From Roridomyces roridus (taxonomy: Eukaryota; Basidiomycota; Agaricomycetes; Agaricales; Mycenaceae), in contig JARKIF010000011.1 in the NCBI GenBank assembly GCA_029378245.1, positions 806,001-870,000 of the forward strand: DNA of 64,000 nucleotides. Reading direction: 5' to 3'. Positions 21,663 to 32,500 of this stretch are shown here, piece after piece. How positions within the stretch are numbered: position 1 is the first letter of the stretch; each line of letters opens with the position of its first letter. Below the pieces are notes generated by a model. The model saw nothing but the letters and a program-made list of their open reading frames with translations. It had not been told where the DNA came from and did not search any database. The position numbers were made by a program, and so were the translations under genes.

Positions 21663-22007
21663 TGAGGGAAGGAAGGAAGGAATTAACCTGCGCGGTCCCG
21701 CATCGGAACAGCAGGGCCCGTAAACTTTGAGTCAAGACTGATTCTGACTCGAAGGATGATATCCCCATTGGGAGCCGCTGCCATGTTATTCTGTTCCGGA
21801 GACGATGTGAACGAAAAAGTGTAAGCCGGCGTCTCTTGGCGCACGCACTTCAAATTTCAAAATGTGTGCCACGAATTGGCCACGAACCAAAAAAAATCTT
21901 CAATCACAATCAACGTACCAAGCCCGAATCAAGCGGGCGTGTTACAGCAAGGCACCGAGGTGGCAAGGTACAAGATCGGGCTCTGGGAATGCGCTACATG
22001 AATAATG

Positions 22008-22974
22008 CTATACCTGACAGAAATAAGAGGAGTCTACTAGCCCCAAGTACCCCACGACAAGCGCAAGGGCAAGTGTCACATATACATTACCAATCTGCGG
22101 ACTCGGATGCGGTTGAACTTGAAGCCAAGCCGTCTTTTCGAGTGCATCATCCAAGACTATCCCGTCCATCTTTGTTCCAACCTCGGAGACTGGCATAAAA
22201 TCAACACGACTGGCACTCCTTTGGATTTCAACTCACGATGAAGAATAAATGCATCCTTTGCGCAAGACATCTTGCAGATTGGGTATCCCAATTCCACAGC
22301 TACATCCAGCGTATTCGGTTCGTTCCCTTTTGCGGCGTAAAGCCGGCGGATTCCCGCATACACCTCGTCATTTCAGGACCTGCCAAGAACTTTCACCTCT
22401 TGTTGAATAGTAGGAAAGCCGAGCATCGAGGCATCCTCTGCGGTGAGACGCTCCACTCCCAAAGGATCGATTGCCCAGTATCCCAGGTCGGAAGAGGAGG
22501 AATACGAGTCACGCGGCAGCTGGGGGCAGAGGAAGAGGTAGCCTGCAGGACGCCGGGAATCCTCGTCGAGACCCAACAAATTCAGATGATACTCCACGTC
22601 GTAGGTTAAAACTGCCCCAGCGTCAGGAGAGGGCGAACCGTGAGCCGAATGAAACTTACGATATTCTCCCGTAAGTATTCGAATCAATTTCGAGGACTCC
22701 GAGAACGTGACAAGCGTGAGCTAGCCACGGCTCCGAACCGTCATTCAGGCAAATCACACGGCAGTACTTGTCCACGACTGAAGTGGATCCACACTGTTTG
22801 GCCACATTAAGTAGAACAAGAGACTGAGAGTTTGGAACGCACACCGAATCCGACATCTATTCTCTAGAATGGAAATTTCTTCCCCGAATTCGATGCTGAC
22901 AAAATCAGATACTACCCATGTAGCCACGAGAATAGACTGACGGATTGCAGTGAACTGGAATAATCCGATCCGGA
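22008..22974 (-). pseudogene. Decayed copy of a C-terminal membrane-anchored protein
   Basis: Paralogue of the gene at 54900-56447. It reads VVDKYCRVICLNDGSEPWLA, YHLNLLGLDEDSRRPAGYLF, AEDASMLGFPTIQQEVKVLG, then a TGA where the other copy has the Trp of RSWNDE. It resumes with NDEVYAGIRRLYAAKGNEPN and the C-terminal membrane segment NVYVTLALALVVGYLGLV. The first half of the protein is missing: homology starts at DRIIPVHCNPSV, immediately after a serine-racemase-like fragment. Truncation plus an internal stop makes it a pseudogene. Confidence 0.65.
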
Positions 22975-23533
22975 CAGGTGCCAGTCTTCTGGATAACTTT
23001 CATCGCGGCCACCTCGCGCTCGACGCTCGTGCCCCCGCTGAGAATGACGTTAGCACCGTAGCCCTTTGTGGCAGCGATCTTGTGAGCGGCGCAGATGGTG
23101 AACATGCCGATGTAAGCCGGAATCCCATCGCGGGCAGCGAGGGCGAGTGCTTGTGCGTGATTGCCTGTATCGCATTGTCTCTGTCCCGGTCCGCGAGAAG
23201 GAGTTTCCGAGGGATAAAGACTCACCTGAACTATGCGTCACGACGCGTCGTTCGCGGCCTCCGCCTTCCTCCCAGGACCCACCCGGGCTCCCGCTTAAGC
23301 TGCTCGATAGAATGGAACGCCCCTCGGACCTTGAACGCGCCTATCCGTTGCAGATGCTGGCATTTGAGCCAGATCCGAATGACAGGCCTCGCGGGTGTAT
23401 GGCCAGCCCACGGGGTGCCCTCCAGTGTCGGCCGATGTGCGTGGTGTCGATCGTATTGGTGAGGACTCAGGATGAGGTGTTGTGAATGTGCGGCTCGATC
23501 CGTCAGTGGGGGCGATGTCGACGGATCGGCCAT
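22975..23533 (-). pseudogene. Fragment of a serine racemase / threonine dehydratase-like gene
   Basis: The minus strand gives EGTPWAGHTPARPVIRIWLK, CQHLQRIGAFKVRGAFHSIE and QLKREPGW. In another frame come NHAQALALAARDGIPAYIGM, FTICAAHKIAATKGYGANVI and LSGGTSVEREVAAMKVIQKT. FKVRGAF contains the PLP-binding lysine (SFKxRGA motif of fold-type II enzymes), and the second block includes the (S)GNHAQALALAA substrate loop. The fragment ends abruptly at about 22,975, where it is fused to the decayed membrane-protein gene. The two halves lie in different frames. Further pieces of the same gene lie at 51.25 and 52.74 kb. Confidence 0.65.
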
Positions 23534-24010
23534 CTGGAGGCGATTCCGAGTCTTAAAAATTTATTTTTAAGCTCGGTCTTATCGGCCCGTTTCCCGCAAA
23601 AGTGGGGTCCAATTTTTTTCAATGACATCTTTGAGCCCTGTGTGTTTGGCTCCAACAAATTCCTTATAAGGTAATTCTGGAGGTGTTCTGGCTCCATTTG
23701 GTACCCTCTTAGTCAATGACTCTTACGCCCTTGGACATGCATCTCCATTCCTGCTCAGTGCTCACTTCTGCCGGCCTCCGTGTTATCAACATCTCTGCCG
23801 ACGGCGAGTCGGACGCTGTCGGACGCGGAACGGGACCTCCATGTTTGACAGCCGATGACAGTTCCGTTTCGGTTCCGTTGACAGGCACGCGGCCACGCCT
23901 CTTGTTTCCCACCACCACCACGCATCGACTGGACCTACGGGCGACAACGTCGTGTTTTAACAACCCACTTGAACTCCCTCGTCTCACGTACCTAGGCCTG
24001 GCGCGCGTCT
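23534..24010. other. Intergenic; AT-rich palindrome, no gene seen
   Basis: A near-palindrome, CTTAAAAATTTATTTTTAAG, sits at about 23,553. The rest opens one 101-codon frame without recognisable domains. Confidence 0.4.
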
Positions 24011-24018
24011 CTTGTGTC

Positions 24019-24641
24019 TAGTTGTGGCAAGGTCCGGTTCAGAAATCGGTTCGAACCTGAACCGAACCTGAACCGGACGCGGGTTCAGCGTTCAGGTTCA
24101 CGAAATCCCTGAACCTGAACGCAAGTTCGGTTCGGCGTTCGGCCAGCACGGCGCGCGTTCGAACCTGAACCTGAAAGTGAACCCCATCAGCACAATTGTA
24201 TCAATTTCATGCCGGATTTCCCACATTTCTGGCAGTGCGGTGTGATCTGTAGCAAGTATACCCATCCGGTAACATTCACACCCTTGTAGCCCATTTTTAC
24301 GCCGTGTTGCGCGCCTCTGACTTTTCATCAAGATGATTGATGGCGCATCAATAGTGGCGGGAATGTGTCGGCTGCACATTACAGCGCCGTACACGATCCA
24401 TCGGGTTCTCCAAAGCACCTCAGTTGACTCCTTCCCAGGTACCCTCAGCCACAGAGCAATTTTTTGGGAGGATTCTTGGGATCAGGGACCGGCGGGGTTC
24501 GAACGCGTTCGAACCTGAACCGAACGCGAACGCACGTTCAGGTTCAAGGTTCGGCAATGGCCCGAACCGAACGCCAGGTTCAGGTTCGGGGTTCGGAAAA
24601 AATGCTGCTGAACCGAACCGAACCGAACCTTGCCAGCACTA
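24019..24641. mobile_element. Non-autonomous hAT-like element with subterminal GAACC arrays
   Basis: A perfect 8-bp duplication, CTTGTGTC, flanks the element (24011-24018 and 24642-24649). The ends are inverted repeats, TAGTTGTGGCAAGGTCCGGT on the left and TAGTGCTGGCAAGGTTCGGT on the right (reverse complement), fitting the hAT consensus start YARNG at the right end. Inside each end lies an array of GAACC/GGTTC words in both orientations (about 24,033-24,182 and 24,495-24,631), around a dozen per side. The 300-bp core is unique and non-coding. At 623 bp it cannot encode a transposase. Confidence 0.8.
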
Positions 24642-24649
24642 CTTGTGTC

Positions 24650-25445
24650 TCGCCCAATTTCTTGGTTTTCGGCTCTTTGGACGACGGACTGTAAATACAG
24701 ATGACTTGTCCCCATCCTCTCTCGTCGCGTACAGAGAAAATACAGCTTTTCTCGGGCCATTCTTTGCATCTCACTTGTAAAGCATCCCTCTCGGGATTGC
24801 TTTGTCCCCGCCGTGACCCATGATCTCACCCCACTTGTCAGTCCAAATGCAGTAGTACCAACAGACTTCACCAGGCTCAACCTACAGACTCGGATTGCCA
24901 TGCACCCGCAATGGCCCTCAAAGCAGGTGAAATTGGAAGGATGCCATCGGCGCAATATCGGCGAGAGGACGCCGCCGGTCAACGATATTTCTGAGAGCGT
25001 TGCAGAAGAGAAGTCTATCGGATGCATTCGAGGGCTCCTCAGCGAGCTGCTTAGACGCAAAGGTGAAAGCTGCAAGCATCGGGTGAAATCGGAGCCATCA
25101 AAATTGATGATGAGCCTTTCCTTGCCACCACAATCCCGGGTCTTCAGCAGCGTTTCGTCTGAACTCCATGGTCTGCCCCAGTCCACTCCAATATTGACAG
25201 TGGAAACACAATTTAGAAAACACTGATGTTTTGCGAGCACTCTCTTTGGCACTCGGCGCCCCGGGCCTCTCTCTCGGATTCACACAGTCCCCGCATCTCT
25301 CGTCTGGCAGGACGAATGTTTGGAATCGTTCCTCTGTCATGAAGTTCTTCGTGCGGTGATACCGCATGGCTGTCGCATGGCGCTACATATTTCTGGCCCT
25401 TCTACGTGGCAGTAGTGATTACCCGCCCTCCCTCCTCTTCTCACC
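24650..25445. other. Intergenic upstream of NACHT copy 1
   Basis: A 256-codon minus-strand frame (25252-24482) runs partly through the hAT-like element and shows no domain. I see nothing else supportable before the NACHT start at 25446. Confidence 0.4.
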
Positions 25446-28400
25446 ATGGTTGGGATCGTAATGGTCTTCTGCCAAAAATTCCGTCGGGCTCTCTTTGAAG
25501 GACGGTGTGGGCGGAAGAGAAAGGACTCTTCACCTTCGGGCGACGCAGGCGCAGCAGTCACAAGCGGAACTACGGGTATCGTGTCTCTGCGGCAACTTTC
25601 CGGACCACTGAAAGCATTTGAATAGAGCTCAACGTTGTCCAGCCCACTACAATAGAATCGAGTCAATCCGTCGATGCGCCACATATCGAGGTCGCTTCTG
25701 CAGAGGCGGTGTCACCGACACTGAAGACTGCAGGTATCTCCCTCGCATATGTGTTGATCTAGCTTCTTAAACCCACTTCAGCAGAGCTCAACGTCGCGCA
25801 CTCTACTGCGATGGAATCGAGTCAATCGGTCGTTCCGCCAAATATCGACGCTGCTCCTACAGAGGCAGTGTCGTCGACACGGAACACTGCAGGTATCTCC
25901 CTCGCATATGCGCTGATCTAGCATCTAAACCCACTTCAGCAGAGCTCAACGTCGCGCAACCTCTTGCGTTGGCGTCCAGTCAATCAGTTATCGTACGGAA
26001 GGTTCCAGGTTATATCGACACACTCAAGCATGGATTTACTCTCTTGGCGAGAAAAGCAGAGCCTTTTTTGGACGGCACTCCCTTCAAGATCCCAATTGCC
26101 GTTATGAACTCGTTCCTGGAACTTGCGGGGGTATGTCTTCATATCGGATCCATCCGTGAAACTTACGACACAAATATGGCTTTGGTTTATGTCAGACCGT
26201 CTCAGACAACAAGAGTACTCTAAGAGCTCTACTTGAGCGGCTCGCTGAAACGCTGGACATGGTAAACGGGGCATTGGAACAGGCGATATCCGAGGATGCC
26301 AAAGAAAGAGCTCGAAAACTATGCGAGTGAGTTATGTTGTCTTTGATCCTGGTCAAGTATTTATCGCGCTACAGGTTTTTAAGCCGCCAAATGGAGGTCT
26401 TTGAAGCCCTTCAAGAGCGTCACGATATCATCAAGATCCTGGAGAGCGACGAGGATGTCACGAAGATCGAAACGGCAGTCAAGCAAATTGATGGACAACT
26501 TTGGACCTTCCAGGTGCGCACAACTCTCTTCTCCTGGCAACGTTCATTCCACTGAAATGCCGGACGGTTTAGCTCGCTATGACAGCCGCCATCGAGAAGA
26601 AGGTTGATCACAGCCGCGAGCACTCAAGTAGCTCTCAACTTTGGCTTTGAGTGACTGCCCCGCTAACGAGTCTAATAGTGCTCCAAACTTTACATCGCGC
26701 AACGGCCACGGATGCGTCCCATGATGCGGGAGAGAGATTCCCCGCACCTCAGTGCCATCCCCAAACTCGTACCGGCATCCTTCAGCAGCTCATTGACTGG
26801 GCGTCTACAGACGATGCGAGCGCTCGCATTATGTGGCTTCATGGTCCGGTCGGCGCAGGAAAATCTGCCATTGCACAGACTCTGTGTCAAGATCTGTCTG
26901 CAGACGGTAATCTGGTCGCCAGCTTCTTCTTCAAACGCGGGGATTCCCTTCGCAGCAAGAGTATGAAGCTGTTCCTACCATTGCATACCAGCTCGCCCGC
27001 CTCGTCCCCGCTTTCTGTGTCGCCATCGTCGATTGCGTGGATGGCGCTCCAGATATATTTGATAAGTCATTGTCCACGCAGCTCGGCGCGCTCATATTGG
27101 AGCCTTCGCATCGGCTCCCTGCCGCTCGCATCTCGGTTGTCGTCATTGATGGGTTGGATGAGTGTACGGACGAGAATCGTCAACAAGAGATCGTGCGGTC
27201 TATTGCCCAGGGCCTCGTGGGAAATCCTACTCCTCTTCGCTTTCTTATTGCCAGTAGACCCGAGCCCCAGATTGTTGAGCTCTTTCAAGAGCCCAACCTC
27301 CAAAACACTCACCAGCAGATCAATATAACCCCCTCATTTCCGGCTGTCCAGACATATCTGCAGGACGAGTTTGCACACATTGTTGGACATCACAAGATGA
27401 TGACTGGCGTACCAGTTCCCTGGCCAGACCAACAAGTTCTGGCACATCTCATTTACAGATCTTCGGGATACTTCATCTATGCAGCCACCGTCATCAAATT
27501 CATTGACGACCCGGATTTTCGTCCCACTGATCGGCTGAGTATCATCATGGGCATGGTCAAACCCAAGCACGGATCTCCCTATGCGGCACTGGACCAGCTG
27601 TACACTCAAATCCTGGGGGAAGTTCCTGATCACTCTCAGCTTCTCCGCATTCTGGCTGTCCTCGTTGCTGATTTAGATCTCCCCATGTTCCAGATTGAAC
27701 AACTCCTGGGCTTGCAGTCTGGCGATGTTTGGCTGACACTTCGTCGTGCCCACTCGCTCATAGATGTACCCCCCGATCCTATGGATGACACCGAGCTCCA
27801 ACCTCACCATGCATCATTCATCGACTTTCTCAAAGACGAAGCACGTTCCGGTGCTTTCTTCACTGGTCTAGGCAGCGTTCATTATCAGAATCTGGCGGCA
27901 GACTTTCTCAATGCTTTCTCTTACACGTACGAGGATCCATCTCTCAACGCTTCCGGTCACGTTGCGTGGTATGCGGGTTTCCCTTATTCTGAGAAAAATA
28001 TGCAGCTCAACCTCAACCGCAGGAGACTGGATCCAGATTATATCATTCGGGCTCACCCGACCGAGGATCTCGTTCATCGTTTGCGCTCATTTAATCCGGA
28101 TTTCCTTTTCGTAAAATATCCAGATGTGACCCTAGCCGAAAGGGTCCTGAACTGGTTGAAGGTATGACTTGTGCACGTGACCGCAAACAGAATCGGATAC
28201 CGGAGCAGACGATTGAACCTGCGCCCCCTGAGGACCTAATCGACCTTTGGGAAACATATCACTTCATGGTTGTTTGCGATGGTGTATGGCGTCGCTTATC
28301 GAAGAAACAAGTTGCCATAGAGTGCTTACTGGACATGGAACAAGTTCTGGCCTGGCCTGGCTTGACGGAGCTGTTCCATGCCTATTTTTTCCTATACGAC

Positions 28401-29098
28401 GCCAGAAAATATCAGACACCCACGTTGGACGAAATTCATCATGTCCTGGATCATTCGTGGGATGACCTACGACGGATCATATGCCCATTGCGCGAGACCA
28501 TTGGGGAGAAGGATATTCATTCGGCATTGGAATCATTGTTCATATCAACATGCCACCCAACACGCATCCATCAACTTCATCCAGCTGAGACACTCCAACG
28601 TCTGGCTCGAGGGGGTATGCGGACCATGATTAATTTAACAACGAACCGCCTTCCGGACGTGTTTGGGTGAGTTGTCATGGGTCAAGTGTGACTATGAATT
28701 CTAAGTTCCTCACCTAGTGCGACTGCTCCCTTGTGGGGCTCTGTGCTCAGAGCATGTCCTCCGGACCCCGAGCTTCTGGAGACTCTGATTGAAGCTGAAC
28801 GATCCTCAGCCATTAGTGATCCTCAACGCCCCTTCAACAAATCGAACATCCACAATGCTATAGAGTGGCTCAAGGTGTGTGATCCCTCCTTCAGACGATG
28901 AAACCGGATTACTATTACGATTAGACCTTCCCCGAGCCTCCGCGCCAGCTAATTGAACGGATTCAAGAGCTTCTGCCAACCAGTGACGAGCGGGGGGAGT
29001 TCACGAATGTGGATGTTGAAAATTTTGGGTTGAATGGAAGGAGAGGACAGGATGGTAGATACGAGACCGAGTTGCGGCCACACTGTTACACTAAGTAG
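25446..29098 (+). pseudogene. NACHT-domain STAND NTPase, copy 1 (one frameshift)
   Basis: NLR-like signalling NTPase of the kind expanded in mushrooms. The start is MVGIVMVFCQKFRRALFEGR in a CACCATGG context. A 37-residue exon is then repeated (see separate entry), followed by a helical N-terminal domain (YIDTLKHGFTLLARKAEPFL, NKSTLRALLERLAETLDMVN). The NACHT domain follows: Walker A GPVGAGKSA near 26,850 and Walker B VVVIDGLDECTDEN near 27,145, then FLIASRPEP. The C-terminal half has no WD or ankyrin repeats. A single T is missing near 26,973 (CTGTTCCTACC; copy 2 has CTGTTTCCTACC), which separates Walker A and Walker B into different frames. Apart from that every exon splices in phase to the stop at 29098, so this is either a very recent pseudogene or an assembly indel. 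Confidence 0.8.
25641..25945 (+). repeat. Duplicated phase-1 exon/intron unit in NACHT copy 1
   Basis: An exon encoding AELNVxxxTxxESSQSVxxP and ending EAVSxTxxTA is followed by an intron starting GTATCTCCCTCGCATATG. The pair is repeated, and a third, diverged exon start follows. The complete middle exon is 111 nt and phase 1 at both ends, so copies can be gained or lost without changing the frame. Confidence 0.8.
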
Positions 29099-29574
29099 TA
29101 GAGGGTTGACATGTATTCAAAAATCATCATCAAGGATTTGCACTTCGGATCCTAGTCTCAAACCTCTCTCGAAATCAAAGCGACAGCCCTCTGACCTGCA
29201 GCTCTCTCTGACCTGGGTTTGACAACACAGTCAAACGGCTCCGTGTGGCTAGGCAAATACGTCCACGTCCAGGCGAGTCTTACTCGGAGGATTCCTCGCA
29301 GGCGGATGATTGATATTTGTGAAAGTTCCGCCGTTAATGATGATCGATGAAGTGGTTCGAGTGCGAGAAGATGGCGTTGATAGAGGCAGGGGATGGGAAG
29401 AAGGTTCGAGCCAGCGGGTAGTAGGACGGCATCTTTAATACCCCAAGAAAGCTGTGACACAGGAGCTTTTTTAATCTACCCGCCGACACACGTCACGGAG
29501 AACTATTGGTCCATTCATGCATAAATACCTGATCGAAACGAAACTAGAAATACAAAGAAATAGTCCATGTTGAG
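29099..29574. other. Short intergenic between NACHT copy 1 and TOR 3' ends
   Basis: The region between two convergent genes. Part of it (about 29,150-29,240) matches 47,455-47,520 downstream of NACHT copy 2, and part (about 29,250-29,470) matches 54,060-54,400 downstream of the copied TOR 3' end, so both duplications carried flanking sequence. Confidence 0.6.
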
Positions 29575-32500
29575 CTACCAGAACGCACACCTGAAGAACA
29601 CAATCAGCCACACAACACCGCGTACAAACGGCACACATACCATCCCGCAAAGTTTTGACACAGATTCTCCAACGACGTAGCCTGCCGGATAAGCATGTCC
29701 ACTTGTTCCTGCACGGACAACGCAATCTCCTCGTTAAAGTCCCGACCTAGCAAACATGTTCAATTCGTTGCGGCGAAAATCAAGTACGAAGGCTCACCAG
29801 TCAGCTTGTGTTGAACCCGGTTTGACACCAACAAAGCCTGCTTGTCGCGTACTTCCTGGCCACCGGCCGTTTCCCCGCCAGCTAATGCGACGTGAGCATC
29901 CAAAGTCTCGTGGCAAGATTCCACATACCGTTCAGAATATCATTCTCGTTGGCACGTAACGGCCTTGGTCGAGCCGCAACCCATCCCAGGTCCAGTGGAG
30001 CTTCATCGGTTTCTGTGGCTGCGTCAGATCCAGTTGCAATAGGAAAGCACGAAAACTCACCTTGTCCCGGTCGGACGTCGGCATCTGCCTGCATCAAGCG
30101 CCAGTTGATGAGAGGGTCATACACGAACGCCTCCAGGACGGCCATCAACGACTCCTTGTTGTCGCGCAGTACTTGCATCGAGATCTCGCACGTCTTGCGG
30201 AACGAGCCCTCGATTCCGCTGACCTGTAATTCCGAATGAGCCAAGACTGATTCAAAACAAATAAAACAACCACTCACCTCCATCGCATGCGTGAGCATCC
30301 TCGTCAACCGGAACGGCACCTTCTCCGGGAACTTGTCTCGGTTCATCGCAACCTCGAAACAATCACCGAAATCGATGTGCACAACTTTACCCGTCTTGCG
30401 CTCCAGCATCATATTCGACGGGTGGCGATCACCCAGACCAAGGATATGTCCGACCATGCTGTTGACAGCCAACGAACGGGTATACGTAGCGCGCCGCTCG
30501 AGCCAGTGCTCAGAGTTGAGACTCTTGAGCCAGAGGATCTTGTACAAATCCTGTCCAGACGTATTCTCCATCGCGTACTCAAACACCTCGATCTTTTGCA
30601 GCAGAGGAAGGTTCTCGTAATCCGGAGCCATCTAAAACGTGTAAAAATGCAAAGCGGGGAAATCAACAAAGCTACTCACCTGGAGCATCAAGCGATACTC
30701 GATGTTCAAGAGCAACTTGATCGCATTGCGGTAGTCCCGAACCAACTCGTGCAACGTATCGCAATCTTGCACAATGCCGATCAGACCGACATCAGGCGCA
30801 ATCGGGATGACGGAGTATCGCTGAATGTGAAGCTGGCGCTTGAAGCTGTCGGTGTCGACGGAAAGCAGCGAGTTGACGAGACTGAACAGCTGCATAACCC
30901 GTTCGTCCTGCCGGAGATCTTCGTGGCCTATCCATATTGATTAGAGACGAAAAAGGATGATGCAATAAACCACGCACCCTTGAGCAGATATTGATATTCT
31001 CGTCCATCGCTACCGTGCAAAGACATCCGTCGAGGACGCTGCTTCGATGTGACGACCCTGAATTTGGGAGAGAAACTCGCAATATACACGACCTCTCGTC
31101 CACTTTGGTACGTGCCTAAGAAAAAGGTCAAGTCCCCCGGCATCGAATGGACGATAGTACTACATACCGGGAACAGCGAGGTCGAGGTTCCGAGCGTTCA
31201 ACAACTCGGGCGAAACATACTGCAAATCGAGAGCCGTAAGCTGCGGCAGCTGCTTCTCGATCTTCTGAAAGACCTGCGACAAACATTCAGTCGGCAGAAA
31301 TCAACCATTTTGAACCACGCACCGCAAAGTAAATACCCCACGCATTATCCAACTCCCTGGTCTCGCCGAATTGCCGATAACGCCGACATGCTTCTCGGGC
31401 ATACCGGAGCTCCGTGCCGAAGACTTGCACGAAAGACGTTTCTCGTACAGTTTGCGGTCCCTGCTCCCAAAAGTGAGCTCGTGAAAGCCGAAAAAAGGAG
31501 ACCAACTCACCGCTTCGAGCATTTCATGCAGCGGCTCCAAGACAGCCATCATCCCAGCCGGATCACGCACGGTGTAATACAACCGCGACGCCTCCTCCAA
31601 CTTCTCATGCCACATCTCGTGCCATAGAATGGCCACTCGTATCAACTCGCGACTAACAACTCGTGCCTGGTGCTGGCCGTCAATACTGGTTAATGTGAAA
31701 TAAAAGAACGACTCGCCTGTTCGACAATGGACGCGCTATGCTCGCGCATCCGATCCATTATCGCCAGGGCGGCACTCTTACGTGACTCGCTAGGCGATTT
31801 GGACCCAACGCTGAGAGGATAAATCAGTGCCTGCGGGTGGCTTTTCCCAACTTCGGTCAGTATGTTGTTAATATTTCGTCGGACGCTGGCATGAGGGGTT
31901 TGAATACGAGCGATGATCTGCACGAATAATCAGCCAAGAAGTATGAAATGAACAAAGAATACTCGCCTGTGGAATCACGGGCAACCAGGTATCGATTTTG
32001 ACCAACGAGAAACCAGAGGCGATGGCATGCGATATCTCATCATGTGCACCGTACTTGAACCACAACGTCAAAAGACGGAGCGTATCCTGCAGAGCGTCCT
32101 CGCTGCGCAAGGATATCGACCGGAAGAATCCTGCAGCGAATGAGCCGTGCATTCAAAAATGAAACGAAAATCCGACCTTCGATCGACTGAACGACGTAAG
32201 ACGCGATGCGCTCGCCCGAAATACTGGGACTACGCTCATCTCCCTGGTTCTCGATCTGGCTGACGACATGGAAATTGGCCATGGCCCACGTGTGCCACGC
32301 CTTGTACCATCCGTCGTCGAAATTCGTCGCAAGCAGGTACGAATGTAAAACGTCCTTCAATCCGCTGTCATCCTGAAAAACAACGGTCAACAACATTCTG
32401 CCAGGTAATGTTAAATCAACCACCACTTACCCAATGCCAGTTCTCGTCAAGCTCAACCTGCCATTCACCCTGTTTGAAGTAGCACCGCGCGAGTAGTTTC

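Noticed and set aside
23553..23575. AT palindrome CTTAAAAATTTATTTTTAAG considered as an element end or terminator
   Set aside because: No partner sequence or duplication around it was found.
24482..25252. 256-codon minus-strand open frame
   Set aside because: Its last third runs through the GAACC array of the hAT-like element, it has no recognisable domain, and its composition looks like chance.
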